Shown: positions 43,250 through 51,972 of the stretch, one piece after another
How positions within the stretch are numbered: position 1 is the first letter of the stretch
Layout: the number at the start of each line of letters is the position of its first letter
Source: Candidatus Poribacteria bacterium
GTDB lineage: Bacteria > Poribacteria > WGA-4E > WGA-3G
Assembly (NCBI GenBank): GCA_012267415.1
Contig: JAAXGN010000160.1
Location: 1 to 52,357, forward strand
Direction: 5' to 3'
DNA length: 52,357 nt
Position numbers and translations under genes: made by a program
The notes under the pieces: generated by a model
Told to the model about the DNA's origin: nothing
The model's input: the letters and a program-made list of their open reading frames with translations, nothing else
Databases searched by the model: none

Positions 43250-44191
43250 ATGAAAGTTCTCATTCCACCATTGAAATGTCAAGGTATCAAGAGCAAGTTA
43301 GTCAAATGGATTGCAGAGACTGTACAGTGGGAAGGTAAAGGTATTTGGATTGAGCCATTTATGGGATCAGGAGTAGTAGGGTTTAACCTGAAACCAAACA
43401 GAGCTATTTTTGGGGATACAAATCCACATCTCATTAGTTTTTATCAGAAGATTAATGATGGGTCAATAAATCCGAATATCACGCGCGAATTCCTTGTATC
43501 AGAAGGAAAGAAGTTGGAGAAACATGGTCAGGAATACTATTATGAAGTCAGGCAGAGGTTTAATGAAGAAAAAGCACCGCTTGATTTTCTGTTTTTAAAC
43601 CGAGCTTGTTTTAATGGACTTATACGTTTCAATAGAAAAGGAGAGTTTAACGTTCCATTCGGACACAAACCGAAACGTTTCTCTAAATCGTATATCACAA
43701 AAATTGTCAATCAAGTTGATTGGGTTTCTAAGCTTGCCAGAATGAATGATTGGACATTTTTACATCAAGATTTTCGTGAAACCTTATCTGGTGCCAACGA
43801 AACGGATTTCATTTACTGTGATCCTCCCTATGCTGGTCGACATACCGATTACTATAACAGTTGGAATGGTAAACATGAAGAAGTTCTATATGAAAACCTG
43901 AGAACAACCAAAGCAGGTTTTATTCTCTCAACGTGGCATAGCAATCAACATAGAGAGAATCATACCATTCAAACACTATGGTCAGATTTTAATGTCCTTA
44001 CAAGGGAACATTTCTATCATGTCGGTGCAAATGAAGAAAATAGAAAACCTATGTTAGAAGCACTTGTTACTAATTTTCAACCATCAACTGATGATAAGAC
44101 AGAGGATAGCATTAGTTCTAATCATCGTGAAGAAGGTAGTCAACAACTAACACTCTTTGAAAAACGTAGACTTACCAATTTCAAAATATAA
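43250..44191 (+). CDS. Dam-type (D12 class) N6-adenine DNA methyltransferase, orphan
   Basis: 313 residues. I chose the ATG at 43250 because the promoter at 43181-43209 would leave earlier starts outside the transcript, and because Dam family members begin near IPPLKCQGIKSKLV; AGGA lies 13 bases upstream, a bit far. Motif I FMGSGVVGFNL (AdoMet), NRACFNGLIRFNRKGEFNVP, and catalytic motif IV DPPYAGRHTDYY are all present. The product methylates adenine in a short palindrome, commonly GATC in this family, but specificity cannot be read here. No restriction endonuclease gene is adjacent, so it is solitary or its partner is elsewhere. Confidence 0.88.
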   Translation: MKVLIPPLKCQGIKSKLVKWIAETVQWEGKGIWIEPFMGSGVVGFNLKPNRAIFGDTNPHLISFYQKINDGSINPNITREFLVSEGKKLEKHGQEYYYEVRQRFNEEKAPLDFLFLNRACFNGLIRFNRKGEFNVPFGHKPKRFSKSYITKIVNQVDWVSKLARMNDWTFLHQDFRETLSGANETDFIYCDPPYAGRHTDYYNSWNGKHEEVLYENLRTTKAGFILSTWHSNQHRENHTIQTLWSDFNVLTREHFYHVGANEENRKPMLEALVTNFQPSTDDKTEDSISSNHREEGSQQLTLFEKRRLTNFKI

Positions 44192-44266
44192 AGGTTATAC
44201 ACAATTTCACCTCAAACAAAACTCTCAGATAAATCCAGACGTTTCACTGAATCTGTTATTCGTGGG

Positions 44267-45397
44267 ATGACGCAGCTATGCCTAAAACATAATGCGATCA
44301 ATCTTTCACAGGGAACCCCCGCATATCAACCACCTGATGAAGTGAAACATGCTGCGATTCAAGCTATTCAGGATGGCTACAATCAATATAGCATCACTTG
44401 GGGGGCACCGACGTTTCGCGAAGCAATCGCCCAGAAGATGACGACTTTCAACAATATCCCAACGGATGCTGACAAGAATGTTACCGTTACCTGTGGGTCT
44501 ACTGAAGGCATGCTCTCAACACTGCTTGCAATTATCAACCCAGGGGACGAAGTCATCATCTTTGAACCTTACTATGAAAACTACGGTCCAGATACCATAA
44601 TTTCAGGTGCAAAACCTGTCTACGTAGCACTTCGGGAAACATACACAGAAGATGGTAAATTGTCTTTTACCTATGATGCTTCTGAACTACAAAAGGCATT
44701 TACTACCAACACAAAAGCAATTATCATAAATACACCGAATAATCCTCTGGGTAAGGTCTTCACTTTGGATGAACTGAAACAGATCGCTAACATAATTTGT
44801 GAATATGATTGTATCGCGGTAACGGATGAAATATATGAACACATGATCTATGACGAAAAACAGCATATCAGCATCGGGTCTCTACCTGAGATGCAGGATC
44901 GAACTATTACCGTGTCAGGTTTGAGTAAGACCTATTCTATGACAGGATGGCGATTAGGTTATGTGGTTGCACCAGAGACACTGACAAATGCAATACGGAA
45001 GATGCATGATTTTATCACAGTCGGTGCACCACATCCGCTACAACGCGCAGGTGTTGCTGCCTTAAACCTACCAGAAAGTTATTATCAAGAATTGATAGAA
45101 AAATATGACAAAAATCGCATGCGACTCGTTAATATACTAAAGGAAGCTGGCTTTCATTGCCATCCACCAGAAGGTGCATATTATATCATGACGGATATAA
45201 CCGATTTCGGTTTTCCAGATGACACGACTTTTGCTGAGTGGTTGGTAAAGGAGATAGGTGTCGGTGGGGTACCTGGTTCCAGTTTCTACAGTCGTCCCAA
45301 TCTTGGTAAAACTAAGTTTAGGTTTATGTTCAGTATAGCAGATCAGGTTCTTACTGAAGCGGGTGAAAGATTGATGAAAATCAGAACCAAAATTTGA
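44267..45397 (+). CDS. PLP-dependent class I/II aminotransferase
   Basis: 376 residues from the first standard start. Fold-type I landmarks: NLSQGTPAYQPPDEV, YSITWGAPTFREAIA, VTCGSTEGMLSTLLAII, INTPNNPLGKVF, DEIYEHMIY, and the PLP-lysine SGLSKTYSMTGWRLGY (Lys221). Similar to aspartate/kynurenine-type aminotransferases. Coding character continues 21 codons upstream (KLSDKSRRFTESVIRG, a segment typical of this family's N-terminus) with no ATG, GTG or TTG; only an ATT at 44204, with AAAGG nearby, could start it. So the true start is likely 44204 or has been mutated. It follows the methylase by only 12 bases if 44204 is right. Confidence 0.88.
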   Translation: MTQLCLKHNAINLSQGTPAYQPPDEVKHAAIQAIQDGYNQYSITWGAPTFREAIAQKMTTFNNIPTDADKNVTVTCGSTEGMLSTLLAIINPGDEVIIFEPYYENYGPDTIISGAKPVYVALRETYTEDGKLSFTYDASELQKAFTTNTKAIIINTPNNPLGKVFTLDELKQIANIICEYDCIAVTDEIYEHMIYDEKQHISIGSLPEMQDRTITVSGLSKTYSMTGWRLGYVVAPETLTNAIRKMHDFITVGAPHPLQRAGVAALNLPESYYQELIEKYDKNRMRLVNILKEAGFHCHPPEGAYYIMTDITDFGFPDDTTFAEWLVKEIGVGGVPGSSFYSRPNLGKTKFRFMFSIADQVLTEAGERLMKIRTKI

Positions 45398-45416
45398 AAA
45401 GCAAATAACAAACGTA

Positions 45417-45445
45417 GGGCTGGCCAATTATACAATTACCAGCCC
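45417..45445. terminator. Hairpin after the aminotransferase
   Basis: GGGCTGG-CCAATT ... AATTACCAGCCC pairs over 7 GC-rich bases plus an A/T extension. It sits 20 bases after the stop. No T-run follows, so Rho-independent termination is only possible. Confidence 0.4.
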
Positions 45446-45481
45446 GCGTATTCTTGAGACAGATATTGTAGGAATAACACA

Positions 45482-45688
45482 ATGGATACAGTTCTTGAAA
45501 ATGAAACGCTTGAGATATTCAAAGCAGAGATAGTAGCACTAATTCAGCAAGATTCTAAGTATATTTCCATTAGTCCCGATCAACTTGATGCCATTGTCAA
45601 GGCTTTTGACTTTACGTTAAAAAATGGACGAGAAAAAGTTAGAGCGCAAATGTTGTATGATCTCGTCCAAGAAAAAAGAGGGAACTGA
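45482..45688 (+). CDS. Small helical protein coupled to the Rad50-like gene
   Basis: 68 residues, AGGA before the ATG. Predicted all-helical and acidic in the first half (ENETLEIFKAEIVALIQQDS, AIVKAFDFTLKNGREKVR). Its stop (TGA at 45686) is 2 bases before the GTG of the hook ATPase, so the two are almost certainly co-translated. No family recognised. Position suggests an accessory subunit of the ATPase. Confidence 0.6.
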   Translation: MDTVLENETLEIFKAEIVALIQQDSKYISISPDQLDAIVKAFDFTLKNGREKVRAQMLYDLVQEKRGN

Positions 45689-45690
45689 TA

Positions 45691-47550
45691 GTGCTTTTGG
45701 AACGTGTGAGACTCAAGACATTCGGGTGCTTCCAACAGAGAGATTTTGAGCTGTCTAAAGGTATCAATCTAATTTTTGGACCCAATTTCAGTGGTAAGAG
45801 CACCCTCGTCAATGCAATCTTTTTCACCTTAACAGGTAAGCCGATAGTACCTCGGGTGGATGCTGCTGCAATTAAAAGTGCTAAGGCGTTCAGTGGTACT
45901 GCTGGACTACAATTCGTTGTCAATGACGAAACATACCTGCTTTTCCGTGGAACACGCAGACGTTTCCAACTCAGACAGAAACAGGATGAGGCGTGGCACA
46001 TAGTCTTTGATGATAAACGTGTGAAAGTTGTTGAGGATATGTTGAAGGAGAAATTTGGTATCATGCACGACAGACTCGCTTTGACAGCGTTTCTACGTGA
46101 AGGAGAAATTTTTGAATTCCTTGCACGTCAACCTTCTACCCGACGTGATATACTATATGCCCTCCTCGGCATTGATAAACTCATCGAGGTAAGGGAGAGA
46201 TTTATTGATGCACGACGTCTTGCAAAGCGCGAACGGGGTAGAATACAATCACACCAAAACAGTATGCGATATAACGCTCCGAATCCGAACAAGTCTGAAA
46301 TTGAGAATATAGAAACCAGATTGAAAAAACTTGAAACGTTATACAGTATGGAAACAGGAGATGCCGAATTAATCGCTGAATGGAAAAAGAACAGAGAACA
46401 GATACAGAAACAGGTTGACAAACTTACCAAAGAATCGTCGGAAACATTAAGTGGATTCAAAGACCTTAACCAGCTACAAGAAATGATTAAGACGATTGAA
46501 GAGGCAGTTGAAAAAGCAAGAGGGATTGAAAAAGAACGCGAAATACTCATACAGAAAATCGGAAGCCATAATTCACAGGTTACAGCGATTACGAATGTTT
46601 GCAACACACTTAAAACATTGCTTGAAAATGGTGATGGACACTGTCCAACATGTCAACAGAAAATTGAACGCGAAGTTGTAGAAAAGATAATACAGGAAAA
46701 GGATACGGATAAAATACATCTCACCAAAGAATTGGAAACGTTTGAGAAAACGTTATCTGAGCAAACAGACGATTTACAGAGTCGTAAAGAACTTGAACAA
46801 CGGCTTCAGATATTAAAAACATGTGCGACCCGGTTAGAACAGATCGCACATGAAATCGACAAGTATAAAACTGAAATAACAAAACTAACAACACAGTTAA
46901 ACAATAAAGGTATGTCAGAAAGCACTACAGAGACGGATTCAGACGAATCATTCGCGCAATTAGATAAAGGTCAATTGAAGAAACAAATAGACTCAGATAG
47001 AAAGAAACTTCAAAAACTAAGACAGGATGAAGCGGTTCAATTGGATAGACTTAAACGACTACAAAAGGTAAATCTTGAGGCAGAACAGGTTGAAAGCACA
47101 ACACTGAGTTTAGAACTTGCATGTGCTGGTGTGGAGAAGACTATAGATACACTACAACGACAGATACTCAAACCTGCTGAAAAAGAACTCCATCACTGGC
47201 TTGAAGAAATGAAACTTTTTCAGAAAGGACGTATAGATTTACAACGTCAACACCTTCTTCCTTCAATTCAGATAGACGGTGAAGACAGAAGTTTGATGCT
47301 ACTAAGCGGCAGTGAAAAGATGTTCCTATATCTCTGTTTCAAGGTTGCTCTGTCAAAGGTCTTAGGTAACACTGGTTTCTTTGTGTTAGATGATCCGACA
47401 CTTCATCTGGATGGTGAACGTAAAACATTGATGGTAGATTTCATTCGTCAACTATCAGAAGAACATCAGGTTATTATGACCAGTTATGATGAAGATGTCC
47501 GTAAGGGTTTAGAAGGTGCAAACCTGATTGAGATGAAACGTGAACAATAA
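45691..47550 (+). CDS. Rad50/SbcC-like hook ATPase (short)
   Basis: 619 residues from GTG at 45691. Walker A IFGPNFSGKSTLVNA (about 29-43), first coiled coil from about 190, zinc-hook motif CPTC (318-321, GHCPTCQQKIE), returning coiled coil to about 520, ABC signature LLSGSEKMF (about 537) and Walker B FFVLDDPTLHLDGER (about 563-577). SbcC/Rad50 proteins are usually 850-1,050 residues, so the coiled coils here are short. The usual nuclease partner SbcD/Mre11 is not adjacent; instead a 68-residue gene precedes it. Probably acts in DNA end processing or chromosome maintenance. Confidence 0.85.
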   Translation: MLLERVRLKTFGCFQQRDFELSKGINLIFGPNFSGKSTLVNAIFFTLTGKPIVPRVDAAAIKSAKAFSGTAGLQFVVNDETYLLFRGTRRRFQLRQKQDEAWHIVFDDKRVKVVEDMLKEKFGIMHDRLALTAFLREGEIFEFLARQPSTRRDILYALLGIDKLIEVRERFIDARRLAKRERGRIQSHQNSMRYNAPNPNKSEIENIETRLKKLETLYSMETGDAELIAEWKKNREQIQKQVDKLTKESSETLSGFKDLNQLQEMIKTIEEAVEKARGIEKEREILIQKIGSHNSQVTAITNVCNTLKTLLENGDGHCPTCQQKIEREVVEKIIQEKDTDKIHLTKELETFEKTLSEQTDDLQSRKELEQRLQILKTCATRLEQIAHEIDKYKTEITKLTTQLNNKGMSESTTETDSDESFAQLDKGQLKKQIDSDRKKLQKLRQDEAVQLDRLKRLQKVNLEAEQVESTTLSLELACAGVEKTIDTLQRQILKPAEKELHHWLEEMKLFQKGRIDLQRQHLLPSIQIDGEDRSLMLLSGSEKMFLYLCFKVALSKVLGNTGFFVLDDPTLHLDGERKTLMVDFIRQLSEEHQVIMTSYDEDVRKGLEGANLIEMKREQ

Positions 47551-47557
47551 AGACCTT

Positions 47558-48883
47558 TTATCCCGCGATTAACCGCTGAATCTTTTCAACTATTCTATCC
47601 AAGGGAACATCTTGCTGCTCTCTACTTGACAGGTCGCGAATAGCAGCATTACCAGATTCCAATTCATCTGAGCCGAGAATGACAGCATAAGGAATACCTT
47701 TTGTATCAGCATATTTCATCTGCGTGCCGAGTTTTCCGGGGCGATGATAAACTTCAGTGCGGATACCACCTTGACGTAAACGCGTCGCTAATTTTAGCGA
47801 TTCAGACATTAACGCATCATCAAACACGGTCATCAACACCTGAGTCACCGTCTTACCCACGGTGGATGGATACATATCACCCTCGTTCATCAGATCAATA
47901 ATCCTTTCAATACCGAAACTTGTACCTGTGGCTGGGAATCCCTGTTTACTAAAACTCCCGATGAGTTCATCATACCTACCGCCACCCGTAATGCTACCGA
48001 TACTCGCATCTTGCACTGTTTCATAGATCGGACCTGTATAATATTCCAAGCCACGCACCATCGAAACATTAATCTGATAGGATGTCATCGGAACACCGAG
48101 TGTATCCATAAAACTGATTAGTTCCTTTAATTCTGAGATACCTTCACGTGCAATCTCATATTCACCAAGTTGATCCTCCAAATCGCTTAGAACTGACCCA
48201 GAATCCCCTTTAATCTGCAACAGTGTCAATAACTTGGTTATGACATCTTCAGGAATCTCATTCTCTCGCAGTTCCGTAGTAACACCATCAAGACCGATTT
48301 TATCCAATTTGTCTATGGAACGATACAAACCCCCTAATTGTTCTGATGGCACACCAGAGAATAGTCCTATACCCGTAATAACTTTCCTATCGTTCAGGTG
48401 AATCTGAAAACCTTTGAAACCTAAGCGAGATAAGACTTGATAAATAAGGCTAACATTTTCTGCATCCGCTAACATACTCTCACTTCCGACAGTATCCGCA
48501 TCGCACTGAAAGAATTGACGGTAGCGACCTTTCTGTGGACGTTCTGCTCGCCATACGGGATCTATCTGGTAACGCTTAAAAGGTTTCGGCAGTTGAGGAT
48601 ACATTGCTACCACACGACAGAGCGGAACGGATAGGTCGTATCGCAGTGATATGTCCTCTTTACCACCTGTATGTCCGGCTTGATATATCATTTTTTCTGC
48701 ATCTGGTCCGTATTTACCCGTAAGGACTTCTGACAACTCCATAGCAGGGGTTTGCAACGGTTCAAATCCAAATTCTTCAAAGACATTACGGATAACCTCA
48801 ATCACATACTGTCTACGTATCATCTGTTCAGGTAGAATATCACGCATGCCACGAGGGACGCGTGGTTTAATATACTGTGCCAT
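47558..48883 (-). CDS. hisS: Histidyl-tRNA synthetase
   Basis: 441 residues. Charges tRNA-His. Class II motifs: motif 1 region PRGMRDILPEQMIRR, motif 2 VWRAERPQKGRYRQFFQCDAD, histidine-specific GLEYYTGPIYE and motif 3 GGGRYDELIGSFSKQGFPAT with FGIERI. C-terminal anticodon-binding domain from about residue 340 (LMTVFDDALMSESLKLATRL). AAGGAG precedes the ATG by 7 bases. It follows hisG by 11 bases, so histidine synthesis and charging are linked; converges with the hook ATPase 7 bases away. Confidence 0.95.
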   Translation of the reverse strand: MAQYIKPRVPRGMRDILPEQMIRRQYVIEVIRNVFEEFGFEPLQTPAMELSEVLTGKYGPDAEKMIYQAGHTGGKEDISLRYDLSVPLCRVVAMYPQLPKPFKRYQIDPVWRAERPQKGRYRQFFQCDADTVGSESMLADAENVSLIYQVLSRLGFKGFQIHLNDRKVITGIGLFSGVPSEQLGGLYRSIDKLDKIGLDGVTTELRENEIPEDVITKLLTLLQIKGDSGSVLSDLEDQLGEYEIAREGISELKELISFMDTLGVPMTSYQINVSMVRGLEYYTGPIYETVQDASIGSITGGGRYDELIGSFSKQGFPATGTSFGIERIIDLMNEGDMYPSTVGKTVTQVLMTVFDDALMSESLKLATRLRQGGIRTEVYHRPGKLGTQMKYADTKGIPYAVILGSDELESGNAAIRDLSSREQQDVPLDRIVEKIQRLIAG

Positions 48884-48894
48884 AGTTCTGCTCC

Positions 48895-49665
48895 TTAAAT
48901 GTGTCCGGGAAGTGCTTGACTTCTCCTTCTACGTAAACCTTTCTCTAAGGTCTGTTTCAGTTCTTCAATCTTCTCTCGTTTCCAAGGTTCCTTTAAGGAC
49001 TTTGGATTGGCAATCAAAGTAGATTCTGACTCCCTTAGGACCTCAATAATCTTAAGGTGGTTAGCCTTAAGTGTTCGCGCGGAACTGCAATTGTCTATGA
49101 TTGCGTCTGCTTCCTCAGGGGGTTTCCCTTCTGTCGCACCAAATGACAACATCAACGTAATCGGTGACTGGTATGACCCGAGTGTGTTTAGACGTTTCCA
49201 GGGTGTTAAAATTGCAGGAGCAATGCGGTTTTGGGTTTTCTCAAGAATATACTTCTCAGCAATGTTCAGATATTCTGTTGATATACGTATGTTCCTATCA
49301 GCAAGATTTACCAAATCCATAAAGGAGTTAATATCCTCCCGTTCTTCTCTCACAGCGAGAACAATGCTGACGAATCCGTAATCCAGCGGTAAAATCTCCT
49401 CAACATCAGCATCGGTTTCCTCAACCCAATCTTGACCCGTAATTCCCAAATCATAAAAATCATCTTTTCCAACATAGACAGGAATCTCTTGTGGTCTTGA
49501 AATCTTAATCTGAAAAGCGTCTTCATTTGTAAAGTTTGCCCGGTATGACCTGTCAGTGGATTTATATCCATCTATATCATAACCTGCGCGCTGGAACGTT
49601 TCAAGCGTTTCAGATTGTATCGTGCCTTTTGGCAGGAGTAAATTTAACATTTTTTCTGTTTGCAT
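48895..49665 (-). CDS. hisG: ATP phosphoribosyltransferase (short form)
   Basis: 256 residues from ATG at 49665 (AGAGGAAGGA upstream); an upstream in-frame start at 49758 would add 31 residues and lacks a site. Catalyses the first step of histidine synthesis. Landmarks: LLLPKGTIQ, DLGITGQDWVEE, DYGFVSIVLAV, RISTEYLNIAEKYILE, and the PRPP-binding region EEADAIIDNCSSARTLKANH. It lacks the C-terminal ACT-like regulatory domain of long HisG and would need a HisZ partner, which lies next to it. Confidence 0.92.
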   Translation of the reverse strand: MQTEKMLNLLLPKGTIQSETLETFQRAGYDIDGYKSTDRSYRANFTNEDAFQIKISRPQEIPVYVGKDDFYDLGITGQDWVEETDADVEEILPLDYGFVSIVLAVREEREDINSFMDLVNLADRNIRISTEYLNIAEKYILEKTQNRIAPAILTPWKRLNTLGSYQSPITLMLSFGATEGKPPEEADAIIDNCSSARTLKANHLKIIEVLRESESTLIANPKSLKEPWKREKIEELKQTLEKGLRRRRSQALPGHI

Positions 49666-49785
49666 CAGTCCTTCCTCTTGTATAAGAGTAGTAAAGTAAC
49701 GAGTTGTGCTAAATAACCAAAAGCATAACTTGATTTCACAATAGAAGATGTTATGCAAGTCATTACCATGTATCTACAAGTTCTT

Positions 49786-49859
49786 CAGTCCCATAGGGAC
49801 GATATGTTTATAGAAAAAGGTCATATACACCCGTTCTTTAGTCCCGTAGGGACGATATG
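49786..49859. repeat. Two GTCCCGTAGGGAC palindromes between hisZ and hisG
   Basis: Direct copies at 49786-49808 (CCATAGGGAC variant) and 49838-49859, each followed by GATATG. They lie in the 200-base gap of an otherwise compact operon, so they may shape transcript stability or reduce read-through. Confidence 0.7.
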
Positions 49860-49865
49860 ACTATA

Positions 49866-51299
49866 TTAAAGATCGTCTACGGTAACTTCTTCTATCTTAT
49901 CAGTTTTCAAGTCAATTCTACACATCGGTTTATTTGTAGTTAAACGGAGTAGATATGTGTAGTTCCTATTAACTGCGTATTCATATTGTCCCTGCATGCC
50001 GCGATTCATCAGATCCACCTCTGCTGTTTTTCCAGACCACCTTAACGTGTCAGCGAGTTTTTGTGCTTCGGTGTGAAGATCAGAGGAATCTGTCGCGATA
50101 AAGTAATCCTTATCAACCTGCATCACATCTTCCTGTGTATCGCTAAAGGCTTGCATGAGCGAGTCAAATTGGAAAGCAAACCCTGCACCTGGAAGGGATG
50201 GTCCACCGAAACTCTCTATGAGGTGGTCATACCTTCCACCACCACAGATTGTCAAATTCTTTGCCTGATATTCAATCTGAAAGACAGTACCGGTATAGAA
50301 ATCAAATCCACGCGTAATACCAAGATTTAGTTCATAGTTTGTTATCTGGCTATTTTCCAGACAATCACAGAGATCTATAAGTTCTTGACGAAGATGTTGT
50401 CCGGTTTCTCCAAGGTGTGTATCCCAAGCAGTTATAACAGTATCCTTACCGCCGCTGATTTTTGATATGTCAATACAACGTTTTGCGATCTCTTCAGAAA
50501 CATTGAGGTTTCTCTCCCAACTTGACATATAGGTTTCCTCAGCGGCCATTGGTAGTTTTTCTATCCATTCAGATCTGTTATTTTCTGTCAATGCTTGAAT
50601 ATCTTCTGCGTCAATCTTATGTTCACCGTGATAATCAACACCTTGCGTGCGTCGTAACATATTGAGTTCATCGCGAAGTCTTTCTACATTGAGATTCTCG
50701 GCATCTACTCTCAACCGAGAAAGATAGTCGATGTCAAAAATCACTTCACTTTGGTCTTTTGCGTCAAGTGGGAGTTGTTTGAATATCTCACGAAAAACAC
50801 CTGTATTACCGATTTTCAACTTGGTATTGGATATGTTCAATTTCTCAAGAACCCTTACGGGTAGGGTAATAATCTCCGCGTCTGCATATACCGAAGTCGG
50901 TCCGATAAGCTCAATGCCAGCTTGTCGGAATTCATATTTTGCATCTACATGATCTGCTCTGGGTTCCTTTCGTACACACTGTCCGATGTAATAGAGTTTA
51001 TAGGGAAAAGGTAAATGTCCTAAGTCACCATTAGCAATAATTCTACAGACAGGTGCAGTGAGTTCAGGTCTAAGTGCATAATCTACCCTATCAGGACCTA
51101 CAAACGTGAACATCTTATGCCGTATCTCTTCACCCGCTTGTGCGGATAGCAGTGCAAATGACTCAAACAGAGGAGTCTGAATCTGTGTATAACCGAAGCT
51201 TTCAAAAGTCTCGCGAACAGTTCTTTCAACATGATTCCTCAGCACCATCTGTTCAGGTAGAAAATCGTCTGTGCCTGTAGGTTTCGTAAACATCTCCAT
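49866..51299 (-). CDS. hisZ: HisRS paralogue, probable HisG regulatory subunit
   Basis: 477 residues; AGGAGAAGG just before the ATG at 51299. The fold is that of class II HisRS: GTDDFLPEQMVLRNHVE, MFTFVGPDRVDYALRPELTA, QCVRKEPRADHVDAKYEFRQ (altered motif 2), GITRGFDFYTGTVFQ, GGGRYDHLIESFG. It keeps an anticodon-domain-like tail (about 395-477). HisZ proteins are usually about 300-420 residues, so this one is long. As a true hisS lies two genes away and the HisG is the short form, HisZ is the best call; a second functional HisRS or a tRNA-His-related enzyme is the alternative. Confidence 0.78.
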   Translation of the reverse strand: MEMFTKPTGTDDFLPEQMVLRNHVERTVRETFESFGYTQIQTPLFESFALLSAQAGEEIRHKMFTFVGPDRVDYALRPELTAPVCRIIANGDLGHLPFPYKLYYIGQCVRKEPRADHVDAKYEFRQAGIELIGPTSVYADAEIITLPVRVLEKLNISNTKLKIGNTGVFREIFKQLPLDAKDQSEVIFDIDYLSRLRVDAENLNVERLRDELNMLRRTQGVDYHGEHKIDAEDIQALTENNRSEWIEKLPMAAEETYMSSWERNLNVSEEIAKRCIDISKISGGKDTVITAWDTHLGETGQHLRQELIDLCDCLENSQITNYELNLGITRGFDFYTGTVFQIEYQAKNLTICGGGRYDHLIESFGGPSLPGAGFAFQFDSLMQAFSDTQEDVMQVDKDYFIATDSSDLHTEAQKLADTLRWSGKTAEVDLMNRGMQGQYEYAVNRNYTYLLRLTTNKPMCRIDLKTDKIEEVTVDDL

Positions 51300-51414
51300 A
51301 ATCCTTCTCCTATCAGTTAAGTTCTAACGGTAGTTCACCCGTTAACAAATGTATATATAGTAAAAGTTAGAATTAAAGATACACTTTTCCATCATCAAAC
51401 ACCCGTTCGTAGTA

Positions 51415-51430
51415 GGGCAATTCATTGCCC
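51415..51430. repeat. GGGCAATTCATTGCCC palindrome
   Basis: Sixteen bases, seven paired with a two-base centre; the same core as in the inverted repeat at 5448-5531, also preceded by TAGTAGG-like sequence. Confidence 0.65.
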
Positions 51431-51787
51431 GTTGTGTTGAGAAGTGCCCTATTATTTCTTGGTTTCACTATATTAAACAAAAAACCCAGCAAACACGTTG
51501 CCCTTAAACCCATCGTGCCGAATTCCCAGCACGAAAGTGAGCGGTTAGTTTACCAGGATGGTAGCAAGCCAAGTTTGTAGCAAGTCTTGCTTGATGTCCA
51601 TTGTGATGTATGGAATTATCACCTCATCATTCTAATCCGCCCTCTTAGGTATGGACAGAATGATGATGAATAAACAATTTAAGCGTTAACATCAGTCAAT
51701 TGCAACATTAAACATAATAGTATTTTATTAGAGATTATACTGCGTTTATGCGCGAAAGTCAAATTTATTTGGCTTCTACCTGTTTTT

Positions 51788-51821
51788 CAACGGACATCAA
51801 TAGACTTATTGGTGTCCGTTG
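51788..51821. terminator. Strong 15-bp hairpin
   Basis: CAACGGACATCAATA (51788-51802), loop GACT, and its complement (51807-51821) with one G-T pair. It could end transcription from either side; the run TTTTT before it on the plus strand gives only A residues after it on the minus strand. Confidence 0.45.
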
Positions 51822-51906
51822 ACTGTTTATAGGTGTGTCAACCGATGGCATTGCGTAGGGAAAGGTCTGTCTTTTTGTTAGAGGCGTAGAGTGGGTATAA
51901 AGCAAA

Positions 51907-51936
51907 AGGCAGATACCCAATAAAGGATACCTGCCT
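51907..51936 (-). terminator. Terminator of the Ig-like protein gene
   Basis: Read on the minus strand: AGGCAGGTATCC, loop TTTATT, GGGTATCTGCCT, then TTTGCTTT; 37 bases after the stop at 51973. Confidence 0.65.
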
Positions 51937-51972
51937 GTGCGTTTGTGCGAAAAGTTTTGTGCCTAACGATAG

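Larger units (their letters stand above)
51300..51972. other. Long gene-free stretch with palindromes
   Basis: No coding sequence supported. It contains a GGGCAATTCATTGCCC palindrome, a 15-bp hairpin and the terminator of the gene at its right. The hisZ promoter must lie in its first 100 bases; a TATATATAC-like sequence at about 51350 is the only candidate and I see no convincing -35. Confidence 0.5.

Noticed and set aside
43250..45397. A restriction-modification or defence island around the methylase
   Set aside because: The neighbours are an SMP-30 lactonase and an aminotransferase; no nuclease or helicase is seen.
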